NCBI GenBank assembly: GCA_964036275.1
Contig: OZ038440.1
Coordinates: 12,437,690-12,501,689 of the forward strand
Length of the DNA stretch: 64,000 nucleotides
Reading direction: 5' to 3'
Origin: Litoditis marina
Taxonomy: Eukaryota > Nematoda > Chromadorea > Rhabditida > Rhabditidae
The notes under the pieces were generated by a model. That model was not told the origin of the DNA and searched no databases. It was given only the letters and a program-made list of their open reading frames with translations. This document shows positions 33,323 through 43,212 of the stretch, piece by piece (positions within the stretch are counted from its first letter, which is position 1; the number at the start of each line of letters is the position of its first letter). Both the position numbers and the translations under genes were made by a program.

Positions 33323-35281
33323 TTATTGCGACAGTTTCGTGTAGAGGGCCAGGATTGATAGAAGAACAATGAGGGTGATCGACATGTTTGATGCCGAGTT
33401 GCATCTGAAAATAAGGTGTTTCATATTGCATAAAGGTCACGAACTATGCAGAAGGTAGCTCCCGTGATCACGTTTTCCGGCAAGCTACTCCATGATAAGT
33501 GAGCAAAAGCCAGACAGAGTACGTGTGATCCCGGCATATGCATCACATACTGCGTCTCCTCAAACGTATGTTATTCCTCTGTCCTTACATTCCGCCGGGC
33601 CGGAGAAGTATGGGAATAGTACGGCAGAGCGAGGGACTCAGTGTGGGAAGAAGGTGCCGGGATCTTCTAGCATACGTACTCAGAAGGTGTCTGCCGTAAA
33701 TCCTTTATCACGTGATTCGTACTTCTTCAATGACATTCCAGAACCTATTGAACTACATTTGCGATAACGTTTTCTGAAGTTTTTCACTTGGATATGGACG
33801 TTTCGTGTACATACAAATAAAAATATGTGAACCTACTAAATTTTGCAATGAGTTCACGTGAAAATAAAAGAATACATTATCGCAAAAAACAAATTCCTAT
33901 GCGACATATCCGAGCCGTTTTTAAGCGAGATATGTATTTTTATATGTTTTCCCGTTTCTAGGTCCCTTAGTTCGTTGGTTCGTTGGGAAACTAGAAGAGT
34001 TTGAAGTGTCTGCGTGCGTTGTTAGACATAATGATATATTTCCTCATTTGTGCACGAGTGCACATTAATTTCCTTTTTTTGTACCGCGGCTCACTTTCTG
34101 ATTAGTACACTAACCCATCGCCATAGCAGCAGCAGTTGTACGACTCTCTGCCAAACACCGACGAGTTGAAACATTGAGCCGCTTGATTGGTGATACCGGC
34201 TGGCTGAACGATGGAAAAAAAATTGAAACACGAGGTACAGTAATGGCTACTTTAGTGTCTCGTTTTGTGATTGACTGGAGTAATAACTGCATTGAGTTAT
34301 GTCAATATGAAAAATATTCGAAAGAAAGTACACTTTTTCTCCGGAAGAGCTGGTTGAAGGTATTTGAAAGAACTGATTTAATACGTTCATCAACTTTCTC
34401 TAGATAGGTGCTGAACCAAAAGAAGAACCACCTGCGAGCAACCCACATCTCTACTGTTGCTCTTTATCTCTACACGTTTTTGAACTCTTTCAGTGCGGCG
34501 GAATACTCGCATGTATCTACGAACGACATCAGTTCAAACTCCGGAAGAGTTCCATGAAACTCACCGACGTGCAGTTGTTGAACCCGCACTGCTTCGAGTA
34601 CAGTCCCGCCGTAACGTCCACATTCTTCAGACACGAATTCGAGTTCATGGTACATTCCTGTAACGAAGACAAGGGGTGGCAATGAAACGTACAATCATCT
34701 GCATTTCTCCAACAATTTTAACAAACAAAAACGACTTACGCAACGGATTGTTTGATCTGAAAACGAGTTGGAATTTTGTTGACCCGTGTTTTCGATCAAT
34801 ATTTCATCCTCGCCCTGATGATCTTGATCAAGACTTCTCAATTCACTGCCAGCTAATTGGTGCAGCCTGCTACTAGACGTTCACTGAATAGTCACGTAAA
34901 GTTGGCATTCTAACAAGAAATCGTACACTTTTATTGCACGTTTCTGAGTTGTGCTGTGCTCAACATGTTTCAGTTTCACGTAACTGTGCAATTGGCTCAC
35001 AGTATAATCAGACACCGCATTCGGGAACATCTCTGCCTTTATCATGACCTGCGTCTCCTCAAACATACACTCTTCTTGCCGTGATGCAAGTGTCGCAAAA
35101 TAGCGCGCAAATTGAGAGACGCAGGAAAAGAGGTTTGGGATGTTCTAGCATGCGAAGGCAAACGAACCGTAGCTATAGATGTGATGGGATTGGTGAGTTT
35201 CTCGTTGGGGACCTGGTGACAACGGATACAGAGGACAGCCGGTAGCAGCGAGAGCACGCAGATCAGAGAGAGCACAGACAT
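33323..35281 (-). CDS. Ly-6/uPAR-type GPI-anchored protein A, 125 aa
   Basis: Four exons on the complement, 5' to 3': 35168-35281, 34565-34657, 34115-34203 and 33323-33404 (TAA 33323-33325). The total is 378 nt with phases 0,0,2. Residues 1-18 are a signal peptide (MSVLSLICVLSLLPAVLC). The mature part has the spaced Cys pattern of a three-finger Ly-6/CD59 domain: RCHQV, ECTMNSNSCLKNV, YSKQCGFNNCTS, AAQCFNSS, YNCCCYGDGCNSAS. The CCxxxxCN-like end is typical. The last 15-20 residues are hydrophobic (SITLIVLLSILALYTKL), as expected of a GPI-attachment signal, so the product should sit on the outer cell surface. Nematode relatives modulate channels and receptors, but the partner here is unknown. 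An AG three bases before the ATG (CATTTTTAG|AAG) may be a trans-splice acceptor. Paralogue of 39748-41920. Confidence 0.88.
33510..33705. repeat. CCTGCGTCTC-family inverted-repeat element, copy 2 (intron 3 of Ly-6 A)
   Basis: Shares ACTGCGTCTCCTCAAACGTA, GTACGGCAGAGCGAG and GCCGGGATCTTCTAGCATAC with copies at 50030 and 55490. Absent from the same intron of Ly-6 B, so it inserted after the duplication or was lost from B. Confidence 0.7.
34880..35012 (-). repeat. Dispersed ~120-bp repeat, copy 5 (intron 1 of Ly-6 A)
   Basis: Reverse-strand copy with CCAATTGCACAGTTACGTGA, AACTCAGAAACGTGCAATAA and CCAACTTTACGTGACTATTC. The Ly-6 B intron reads straight through this point at about 41630-41640, giving an empty site. 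Confidence 0.7.
35030..35155. repeat. CCTGCGTCTC-family inverted-repeat element, copy 3 (intron 1 of Ly-6 A)
   Basis: Arms ACCTGCGTCTCCTCAAACAT and GAGAGACGCAGG. It is at the same place as the copy in Ly-6 B (41630-41805), so this insertion is older than the duplication. Confidence 0.75.
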
Positions 35282-36640
35282 CTTCTAAAAATGGTAATTG
35301 CAATTTTGTTTTCAAGACGAACTTTTTTATACATTCGTCAGAATTTGAATAACGAGTCTAAATGCTGTACAGTTGTCGTCACACAATTTACAAGTAATGA
35401 CATGATGAACAACGAGCAATGTATTTCGTTCGAAATAATTGGACTTGCGAATTCATTTTCCCGACGGAATTGTTTCTATGCTTGTGGGGTCAACAGAAAG
35501 TGGAGAAACGTTCCAAGACACTGAGATGAAAATAGTCTAGCATAAGGCTTGCGTGTAGAGAAAAATTTCTCCAAAAGCGAGGTCTGTGAGAATATCTATC
35601 AACTTTATCATTGCCTCACCCACGTATACCCCATAACAAACCAGAAAACATAACTAATTTGCAGAAAAAGCCCCGGCACGAGAAGAATGATTATTTGTTC
35701 CGACTATGAGTTATCGGTTCTCTCTTAGCAAGTTTTGAAACCACTGCAGAAACGGTAGGTCAAAAAACGGTATTAGACTAGAATTTGCTGAAAGAAAAAG
35801 TGGAAGCACTGAGTTACACTCGGCGAGTGGGTGTATAGAGACTAAACCATTACCAGAGCAAATCATTCGCAGTTAACTGACGTATTTGAATTAGGTGATA
35901 GGCGAAACGAATAGTTCCGTGTTCGGTTAGGCATAACAACATGAAACAATCGGAAACAAACATGCAAGGCTACTACATATTTGGAACTCTCATGGAATAG
36001 AGTTGTGAAAAATCTCAGAAATCTAGAACGCCAATACTACATAGATTTACTAGCATATAGTCAACATAAAGAATGGATGCTCGTACAAAGCATTAAGTTA
36101 GACTTACAGTATGCGACCCTTCATTATTGGCTGACTATGTTTCGTCAATCTTAGGGAAAAACCTGGAACTCCTATAAGAAACTATGACAAATTTAGTGTT
36201 CTGGAAAATAATGTACGCTTATGATCTCTCACTGCACTTTGCTGAACAGATAAATCTACTATATTACACGTTGTAAATAGGTGATAACTCTACAGTAATC
36301 TTCGCGGAAAGCGCCTGACTGCTGATAATCGTATCAAAATGAATAAACTCTCCGGAGAGCAATCGAGAGAGCAGAAAGATGAAAGAGGGCACAGGACACG
36401 AGAGGGGCGGGCACTATGAAATAACTGTAACTAGGTTACGTGAGAAAACAATAACAGCTAATTTGATTCGGACGAAACCTATAGTCATGAATCACTGTTA
36501 GTGTGTAATTTACGTTATAGTAATAACGATTGCTGAGTTCATCTTCTCGTCTTCTCGCTCACTCGGGCTTTGCTCATGAGGTGTTTGTGAGCGTCGTAGA
36601 TTCTCACAATGGCAGTGCTTTTCACACAACCCACGGTTTC
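35282..36640. other. Upstream region of Ly-6 A, conserved with 41921-43212
   Basis: No coding frame. It contains the 209-bp identical block at 35553-35761 and further long matches (for example TACTAGCATATAGTCAACAT and AGTTAGACTTACAGTATGCG at about 36050-36120). It probably holds the promoter of the Ly-6 gene. Confidence 0.6.
35553..35761. promoter_or_regulatory. 209-bp non-coding block identical to 42197-42405
   Basis: Reading both copies side by side I find no difference from GTGTAGAGAAAAATTTCTCC to AAACGGTAGGTC, and the lengths are equal. It lies about 270 bp upstream of the start codon of each Ly-6 gene. The coding exons between the same copies differ at many amino acids. It could be a promoter or enhancer, an unrecognised small RNA gene, or the footprint of gene conversion. 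No tRNA or other known RNA fold was recognised. Confidence 0.6.
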
Positions 36641-36669
36641 AATTTGTGATTTGTTGCCTGAATGCTAGA

Positions 36670-37275
36670 GTCGTGAACCAATTCCAAAAATCAATTCAAT
36701 TCAATTCCAATTCCAACCAATTATCGAAAAATTCCGAAATTTCAGTTCCAATTCTTTCCTCATTTCAAAAAACCAATTCAATTCAATTCCAATTCCAACC
36801 AATTCTCGAAAAATTCCGAAAATTCAATTCCAATTCTTTCAATGTTTTCAAAAACCAATTCAATTCAATTCCAATTCCGATCAATTCCGACCAATTCTTG
36901 AAAAATCCATTCCAATTTTAATTTTTAAGGCATTTTTTCTGCAAAAAAGTTCGTAATGTTGCTTTTTACAACAAATACATTTGAACAAGATAGAACAAAA
37001 CAAGAAACTGTCATTTTTAACACTTTAAAATTTCAATTCTGAATCAATTCCGGACCAATTCCAATTCTTTTTACCAATTCTCAAGAAAAAACGTGTCAAT
37101 TCAATTTCATTTTTTTCTGGCTGTCGAAAACCAATTCAATTCAATTCCGATTTTCTCTTAACAAAACCAATTCAATTCAATTCAATTCAATTCAATTCTT
37201 AGGATTGGTTTCACTTAAAAACCAATTCAAATCAATTTTTCGGAATTGGTTTTTAATTCTTTTCAATTCCTATTC
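36670..37275. repeat. Degenerate AATTC/AATTCC low-complexity tract
   Basis: Several hundred bases built of CAATTCAATTCCAATTCC-type words with ACCAATT and AATTCCGA variants. A smaller tract of the same words is at about 16975-17090 and a short one at 62948-62966. The 91-codon open frame inside is an artefact of the repeat. Confidence 0.9.
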
Positions 37276-37289
37276 CACGTCAACTCAAT

Positions 37290-37665
37290 TCCTTAAAGAA
37301 CCCGTTCCGCTGTAATTTGAGTTCCGTAAAAAAATAAAAAAGCTCAAACAGTTTCTCAATGTCTTACCATAGACCATGAAAAAACTTCCTGATTAAACAT
37401 TTGTAAAATTTGCATAACATCAAGCAATTAAGAAGGGAACATGAACATTTTCACTGTGACGCAACTTGACTTGGTTCATTTACATCCAAATTTATTTTCG
37501 TTTTGTCGTCTTTGATTGGGTACTCGTATGTGATAGAGTGTTTCAAAAGCGCTTTTGTATTTCTTAAGCCATTTTGAGCATACCCCGTACGCAACCCTCC
37601 TATCGGTGTCATTACGTAAGCCGCTTTTCTGAAAAAACGAAGCAAGATAGGGTTATGAAAGTACA
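37290..37665. repeat. ~375-bp sequence with an inverted copy at 47210-47577
   Basis: Both copies share TTTCTCAGAAAAGCGGCTTA-type, CGTAATGACACCGATAGG, GGATGTAAATGAACCAAGTC and a CCATAGACCATGAAAAAACT-type flank. The match includes apparent intron sequence upstream of the coding-like exon (GAGTTAACAAT, ATGGC). Confidence 0.8.
37451..37628 (-). CDS. Coding-like terminal exon of an unidentified gene
   Basis: On the complement an excellent acceptor (TTCGTTTTTTCAG) precedes 178 nt that stay open for 58 codons to TGA at 37451-37453: KAAYVMTPIGGLRTGYAQ, then NGLRNTKALLKHSITYEY, and NEPSQVASQ at the end. Codon use looks protein-like, and a related but broken copy exists at 47237. I find no upstream exon within 600 bp, and sequence from about 37.77 kb belongs to the Ly-6 duplication. 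So this may be a stranded exon, part of a repeat, or the end of a gene whose earlier exons I missed. I do not recognise the family. Confidence 0.3.
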
Positions 37666-38341
37666 TATATTTCATAATGGTTTTTCATTCGCCATGGGCT
37701 CACATTGTTAACTCAGAAGTCAAAATTAAAGCGAACGGATTCTTTAACCACCCTACTAGATGCTGGGATCAATTCGGGAAAACATGTTTATTACTGGCGT
37801 TCGCATCATGACGTTCCACCTACTGTAGAAACAATTACCAAAAGTTTGAGGGGTGATATACAACAACGTTTTCCAAATAGTTGCAATGTTTACTACTCAA
37901 ATACAATTGCGATTGACTCTAAACTTTTCAACTGAACTGTGTGGAGTAGTAAAAAACCAATCATGAAACAAGCTAGGATTTTGTGGACTTTTCATTTGAT
38001 GTTGGAGAACATATTCATTAACAAAGAAGAGCAGTTGACAGACACAAAAAGATATCACATAATCACGATATAGATAATGAAGGAAACATTTTCTGTTCGA
38101 AATCCAAGAAATATGGTCGAAGACTAACTTCTCAGAAATCATCAATAGTTTTTTCATTGCTCTTTATAATATGGTTGGTAGAAAAATTATTCACAGAACG
38201 AAAGAAAGGGAGAAAATAAAGTCCATAATAAAATAGGTTTGAGTTATTTCGATGAGCAACAAATAGTTCATCTAAATCAAAAACTGTGTCTCAACAGACT
38301 TTCAATCAAACAACAGGGATAAAATGTAAGACGAAAATATC

Positions 38342-39449
38342 GGGCGCAGCGCGGAGCGCTGCGCAGATTAGTTTTTGTTCAAAGGTCTGCAGACAATACA
38401 AAACAGTTTATTACAATTTTCTTCAAAGTACGTCGACCATTTCCCTAGATATTTGCATGAATTACTGAAGGGCAACACGTCTACAAGAAATTAAATTCAC
38501 GTTCCAAGAAAAAATTTGTTGAGAGGAGTTAGAGGACCCAACGTCTCGCAGAAAAGGCTTCCGTGCGGGGCGGCGGCGGCGGCGGCGACAAAAGTGTCCG
38601 CCTCCTCAAATCTGGGCATAGTTTTGCTCAAAATCAACTTAATCCGAAATTTCTTACACTGTTAAAAAGCCATAAAAAAGTTGAGGTATACGTATTTTTC
38701 AAGTGTGTCGTAAATTTGAATATTACGTGTGAGACGACCGAAAATGGTCTCGCAAAAATTATGGATAGACCGGTTTTGTGAAAATAAAAATGAAAGAAGA
38801 GTTAAACGTGTAGTAGGAATCATTTTTACAATGGAGATCTCATGACAGGCGGGTACAGCTTGGTTTTCATTCTCACTCACATGTCTGAATGGCGGATTGG
38901 ATAAAAGCTCTATTTACGCACGGCGAACGGAGGTTCGATTCCTGCCTGGAGCACACAATTTGCTATCACTTGAACGAGGTTACAACTACACAAACGTTCT
39001 GAACTACGCGCAGTTTAAACTCCAATAGAAAAACATAAATTCCTTGTTTAGATTATTGTTCAAAAATATCATTTTTATCTAAAATGACCGTTACTTCGTA
39101 ACCATAGAAAAAGAGTTCAATTAGTATAAAAAACGAGTGTAAAGAAAGTAAAGATTAGTTTTGGATAAACATGTACAAGAAATATAAAAGAAGTCCATTT
39201 AAAATATTTTGAGGAAAATGCTAATCTCGCTTCTCTTGAAAACAACGGAGTATAAGCTAGATTATTGTGAGTCGCAGTCAGAAGTTTTCTTCCGGTAGCA
39301 AAAAAACTCGGTATCCTTTTTTTGAATTTTTAAACCGAGCGAGATTAGACTTTTCCTCAAAATATTTTTATTGGACTTCTTTTATATTTCTTGTACATGT
39401 TTATCCAAAACTAATCTTTACTTTCTTTACACTCGTTTTTTATACTAAT
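38342..39449 (+). mobile_element. 1.1-kb composite repeat with tRNA-like segment and terminal foldback, copy 2
   Basis: Close copy of 9837-10959, in the same internal order: GC hairpin at the left (CAGCGCGGAGCGCTGCGC), tRNA-like A and B boxes at about 38890-38948 (TGGCGGATTGGA, GGTTCGATTCC), and the foldback 39120-39449. In duplication copy A the flanks meet directly (GAAAAT-GAG-TAGTTCTAG near 33040-33052), while here the element separates GAAAAT from TAGTTCTAG. This shows it arrived after the segmental duplication. No obvious target duplication longer than 2-3 bp. Confidence 0.85.
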
Positions 39450-39747
39450 GTAGTTCTAGTTTGCCATGACTTTTACTTTACAGCGCCTCGCTAACACTGA
39501 AAAATGATGAATATTTTCACTTTTGATTGCAAAACTATTAAACGCCGCATCGTGGTCAAAGTAAAACTCTTGTTTAATACTAGAAATGAATGAAACAGTC
39601 ACGAAAAAACGGGAAAACATGGACAACAAAAAACGCAGTCGAAGAACTGTACACTGTTGGATGAGATATCGGATTCCATCTATAAAATCAATAAAGAAAT
39701 ATAAATCTTGTAAATTACATTCTTACATTCCAATCCATGTTGTATGA

Positions 39748-41920
39748 TTATTGCGACATTTTCGTGTAGAGAGCCACGACTGATAGAAGGACTATGAAGG
39801 TCATCGACATGCTCGGTGCCGAGTTACATCTGTAAATAACATTTTCATACAGTGCTCACATTTCCCGACTGGACTCGTTGACAGCGTGCCAAAAACTCTG
39901 AAAGACTGTTATTTAGAGAAAACATATATTTTACAGAAAGTTTCTCTGAATACGAATTATAACTAAGGGGAAGAACCTTTCACGTGAATTTCTATTGTTT
40001 TGAAGTATTTCAACAAGTTCAAAAACTGCCTTGAAATTTCATTGGCAAGCTGCCCAAGTCCAGTTGGGAAATGTGCAAACTATACTACGGGGGAAAATTA
40101 CGGACTCTGTTATGTTCGCGCAAGAGGGCCCGTGAGGTCTCTTCTTGACACAACAGTAAACTTATACGGTTTGATTTTGTAACCTCACAATTTGTGAACC
40201 TCCAAACTTTTCTCAACTGCTGTACCTTTTTGCATTTTACCGTGATGAATACTTGTTCTTTGCCTGGAAACTATGATAATAAAACTCAACTGCATCTATT
40301 ACACGAGAAACCAACTTTCATGGTATCAAATGAAGTAATCTAGCTGAAGGCGCGTAGTTTGCATAAAGAAGTAACCAGTAACCACCATCCTATACATATT
40401 TAATCTAGTACAGAAGAAGTTCCGAACGTCAAACCCTCACCAGTTCAGAAGAAAAAGCTGGTGTTTTTTTTCTCATTTTTCTGTTATCCAACATTTTTCT
40501 GTTAAATTTCTGAGTTTGCTTGTTCTTCTTGGCTCGTTGACAAACTAATTAAAATAAGCAGTGTGTGCGTGCGAAGTTGGAGAACACGTTTCCTGGTTTG
40601 TAATATGTTCACATTAAATCTTTTTTATACTGCGGCAAACTTTCTGATTAGTTGACTTACCCGTCTCCATAGCAGCAGCAGCTGTACGACTCTCTACCAA
40701 TCACCGAGTTGTTGTAACAATACGCCGCATGATTTTGGAAATCGGACGGCTGAAGAATAACGTCAGAGTTAAAATATGAATTGCAGAGCTAAAATTCTCA
40801 CCGATCTGTTATTTTAGTGTCTTCTCTGCTCCTACCACACGATTTACTGACCAAATGAATTTGATTTTCTTGAATCTTTTCATCATCTTTACATTGTTTT
40901 GGAGTACGTTTAAAGTCGTCTCCAAGCAGAAGGGTACTGTATATCTCAAATTTCGCTGTGTAAAGACACATGTCCTCGATTCCGAGGCGTGTCTGTTATT
41001 TGCTCTCCTAGCGCCAAGGTCAGCGCTCACCTGCGAATATTTTGCTCGCAGGTTCGATTCCTGCGAGAGACAAACATTTACAGGTTAGGGACCCCTCATA
41101 GTTCGGCGGTATGTTTGCAGTTCGAGAACCAGTACTTGGGATAATTCTGCATACGGCCTCAATTTCCACCTTAGACGAATTATGTAGAACATACCAAAGT
41201 GCAGTTGGTGTACGAGCACTGCTTCAAGTATGTTCCTGCGGTTGCGTCCACCATCTTCACACACGAGTACGAGTTCATGGGACAGTCCTGTAACGAGGAG
41301 TGAGAGTGAAACGTACAATCATCTTCATTTTCCCAACAATGATAACAAACAAAAATGAGTTAAGCAACTCATTGATGGACGTCTGAAAACAAGTTCAAAT
41401 TTTGTTTTGAAAACAAAAACTAACCCGTGCTTTTGATCAAGTATCACCCTCGTCCTCTGGCCGTATCCACGAATAATTTTCTCTTCGCCGGGAGCGGTTT
41501 AAGGCTCCCGGGAGACCGAATTTGGTGAAAATTTTGGCTCCCGGGAGAGGGAAACATTAATGGTGGATACGGCCACTGGTGATATCGATCAAGACTTTTC
41601 AATTCACTGCCAGCTGAGTGGTGTAAACTACCCTAATCGGAGACCGCGTTCCCGAACATCCCTGCCTTTCTATCCCAACCTGCGTCTCCTCAAACATACA
41701 CTCTCTCTCCGCCGTGATGCGAGTGTCGCAAAGTAGTGCGCAAATCGAACGACGCAGGAAAATGAAAAAATGTTTCGGATGTTCTAGCATACGAAGCAGA
41801 ACAAACCATAGCTGTGGATGTAATGGGATCGGCGAGCCTTCCGTTGGCGACCTGGTGACAGCGGAGACAGATGACAGCCGGTAGCAGAGAGAGCACGCAG
41901 ATCAGAGAGAGCACAGACAT
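39748..41920 (-). CDS. Ly-6/uPAR-type GPI-anchored protein B, 125 aa
   Basis: Four exons on the complement: 41807-41920, 41195-41287, 40661-40749 and 39748-39829 (TAA 39748-39750). Exon lengths (114, 93, 89, 82) are identical to those of paralogue A. The signal peptide (MSVLSLICVLSLLPAVIC) is almost unchanged. The mature domain has diverged but keeps every Cys: RCHQV, DCPMNSYSCVKMV, YLKQCSYTNCTL, AAYCYNNS, YSCCCYGDGCNSAP. The tail is hydrophobic (SMTFIVLLSVVALYTKM), fitting a GPI signal. Signal and tail are conserved while the exposed loops differ, which suggests the two proteins are presented the same way but bind different partners. The upstream non-coding region is conserved with that of gene A. 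Confidence 0.88.
41031..41073 (+). repeat. tRNA-like T-arm fragment (intron 2 of Ly-6 B)
   Basis: TTTGCTCGCAGGTTCGATTC followed by CTGCGAGAGAC. The T-arm stem-loop is perfect and the flank matches the tRNA-like sequence at 18528-18595 (- strand). The rest of the tRNA is not formed. Confidence 0.5.
41458..41575. repeat. 118-bp palindromic element (TGGCCGTATCCAC ends)
   Basis: It starts TGGCCGTATCCAC and ends GTGGATACGGCCA, with inner GGCTCCCGGGAG arms. Ly-6 A intron 1 lacks it: CCTCGCCCTGATGATC there corresponds to CCTCGTCCTC-element-TGGTGATATC here. A related element with CAGTGGC ends and GGGAAG arms is at 63800-63968. Confidence 0.8.
41630..41805. repeat. CCTGCGTCTC-family inverted-repeat element, copy 4 (intron 1 of Ly-6 B)
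   Basis: Arms AACCTGCGTCTCCTCAAACA and CGACGCAGG, at the position orthologous to the copy in Ly-6 A. Confidence 0.75.
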
Positions 41921-42196
41921 CTTCTTGAAATGGTAATTGCAAACTATTCATGATTCAAAAAAATTGTACATTAGTCAGAAGTTGAATCACGATCTAAATG
42001 CTGTACAGTTGTCGTCAAACAATTCACAAGTAAGGACATAATCAACAACAAGCAATGTATTTTGTTCGAATTTATTGGATTTGCGAATTCATTTCCTCGA
42101 CGGAATAGATTCTATGCTTGTGGGGTCAACAGAAAGTGAAGAAACGTTCCAAGACACTGAGAGAAAAAAACATATAATAGAGGGGTTGCTTAAAAT

Positions 42197-42405
42197 GTGT
42201 AGAGAAAAATTTCTCCAAAAGCGAGGTCTGTGAGAATATCTATCAACTTTATCATTGCCTCACCCACGTATACCCCATAACAAACCAGAAAACATAACTA
42301 ATTTGCAGAAAAAGCCCCGGCACGAGAAGAATGATTATTTGTTCCGACTATGAGTTATCGGTTCTCTCTTAGCAAGTTTTGAAACCACTGCAGAAACGGT
42401 AGGTC
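42197..42405. promoter_or_regulatory. 209-bp non-coding block identical to 35553-35761
   Basis: Upstream of Ly-6 B at the same distance as in copy A. The flanking bases on both sides differ between copies (for example CATAAGGCTTGC versus GGTTGCTTAAAAT), so the identity has sharp edges. Confidence 0.6.
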
Positions 42406-43212
42406 GAAACACGGTAGGAGCTTAAAATTTGCTGAGAGAAAGAGTGGAAGCATTGAGTTACACTCGGCGACTGGGTAACTAGACCATTATCAGAGCAAAT
42501 TATTCGCAGTTAACTGACGTATTTGAATGAGGTGATAGGCGAAATGAATAGTTCCGTGTTCGGTTAAGCACAATTACATGAAACAATCGGGAACACACAT
42601 GCAATGCTATTACATTTTTAGATCTCTCACGATGATACAATAGAGTTGCTGCGGTACGCGAACTCATCCCAGAAATGTAGAACCAATACTACATAGATTT
42701 ACTAGCATATAGTCAATATAAAGAATGGATGCTCGTACAAAGCATTAAGTTAGACTTACAGTATGCGACCCTTCATCATTGGCTGACTATGTTCTGTCAT
42801 TATTGGGAAAAAACCTAGAACTCCTATACGAAACTATGACAAATTTAGTGTACTTGCAAATAATGTCGCCTTATGATCTCTCACTGCACTTTGCTGAACA
42901 GATAAATTTACTCTGACACGTTATAAAATGGCAAATGAATGAGTTTCGCAGTTTAACTTAGCTAAGTAATCCTCGCGGAAAGCCTGACTGCTGATAATTG
43001 TATCAAAATGAATAAACTCTCCGTAGAGCAATCGAGAGAGCAGAGAGATGAAAGAGGGCACAGGAGACGAGAGGGGCGGGAACTATGAAATAACTGTAAC
43101 TAGGTTACGTGAGAAAACAATAACAGCTAATTTGATTCCGACAAACTCATAGTCATGAATCACTGTTCGTGTGTAATTTAGGCTATATTACAGACATGAA
43201 TTCTGAGTTCAA

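Larger units (their letters stand above)
32360..36540. repeat. Segmental duplication, copy A
   Basis: It matches 37765-43212 in the same orientation, apart from insertions. Shared landmarks include ACATGTT-ATTG-type sequence near the left end, the whole Ly-6 gene, and a long upstream block. Copy A lacks the 1.1-kb element of copy B (empty site near 33043-33046) and the palindromic element of copy B. It has its own insertions at about 33510-33705 and 34880-35012. Confidence 0.85.
37765..43212. repeat. Segmental duplication, copy B
   Basis: Paralogous to 32360-36540. It is longer mainly because of the 1.1-kb element at 38342-39449 and the 118-bp palindrome at 41458-41575. The right boundary is near 43212, where the shared AGTCATGAATCACTGTT and GTGTGTAATTTA give way to unrelated sequence. 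Confidence 0.85.

Noticed and set aside
34491..34650. + strand coding exon opposite Ly-6 A exon 2
   Set aside because: It is the antisense shadow of the Cys-rich Ly-6 exon. The - strand reading is supported by the paralogue and by phase.
36646..36921. 91-codon open frame rich in Asn, Gln, Ser and Phe
   Set aside because: It is the translation of the AATTC-type simple repeat.
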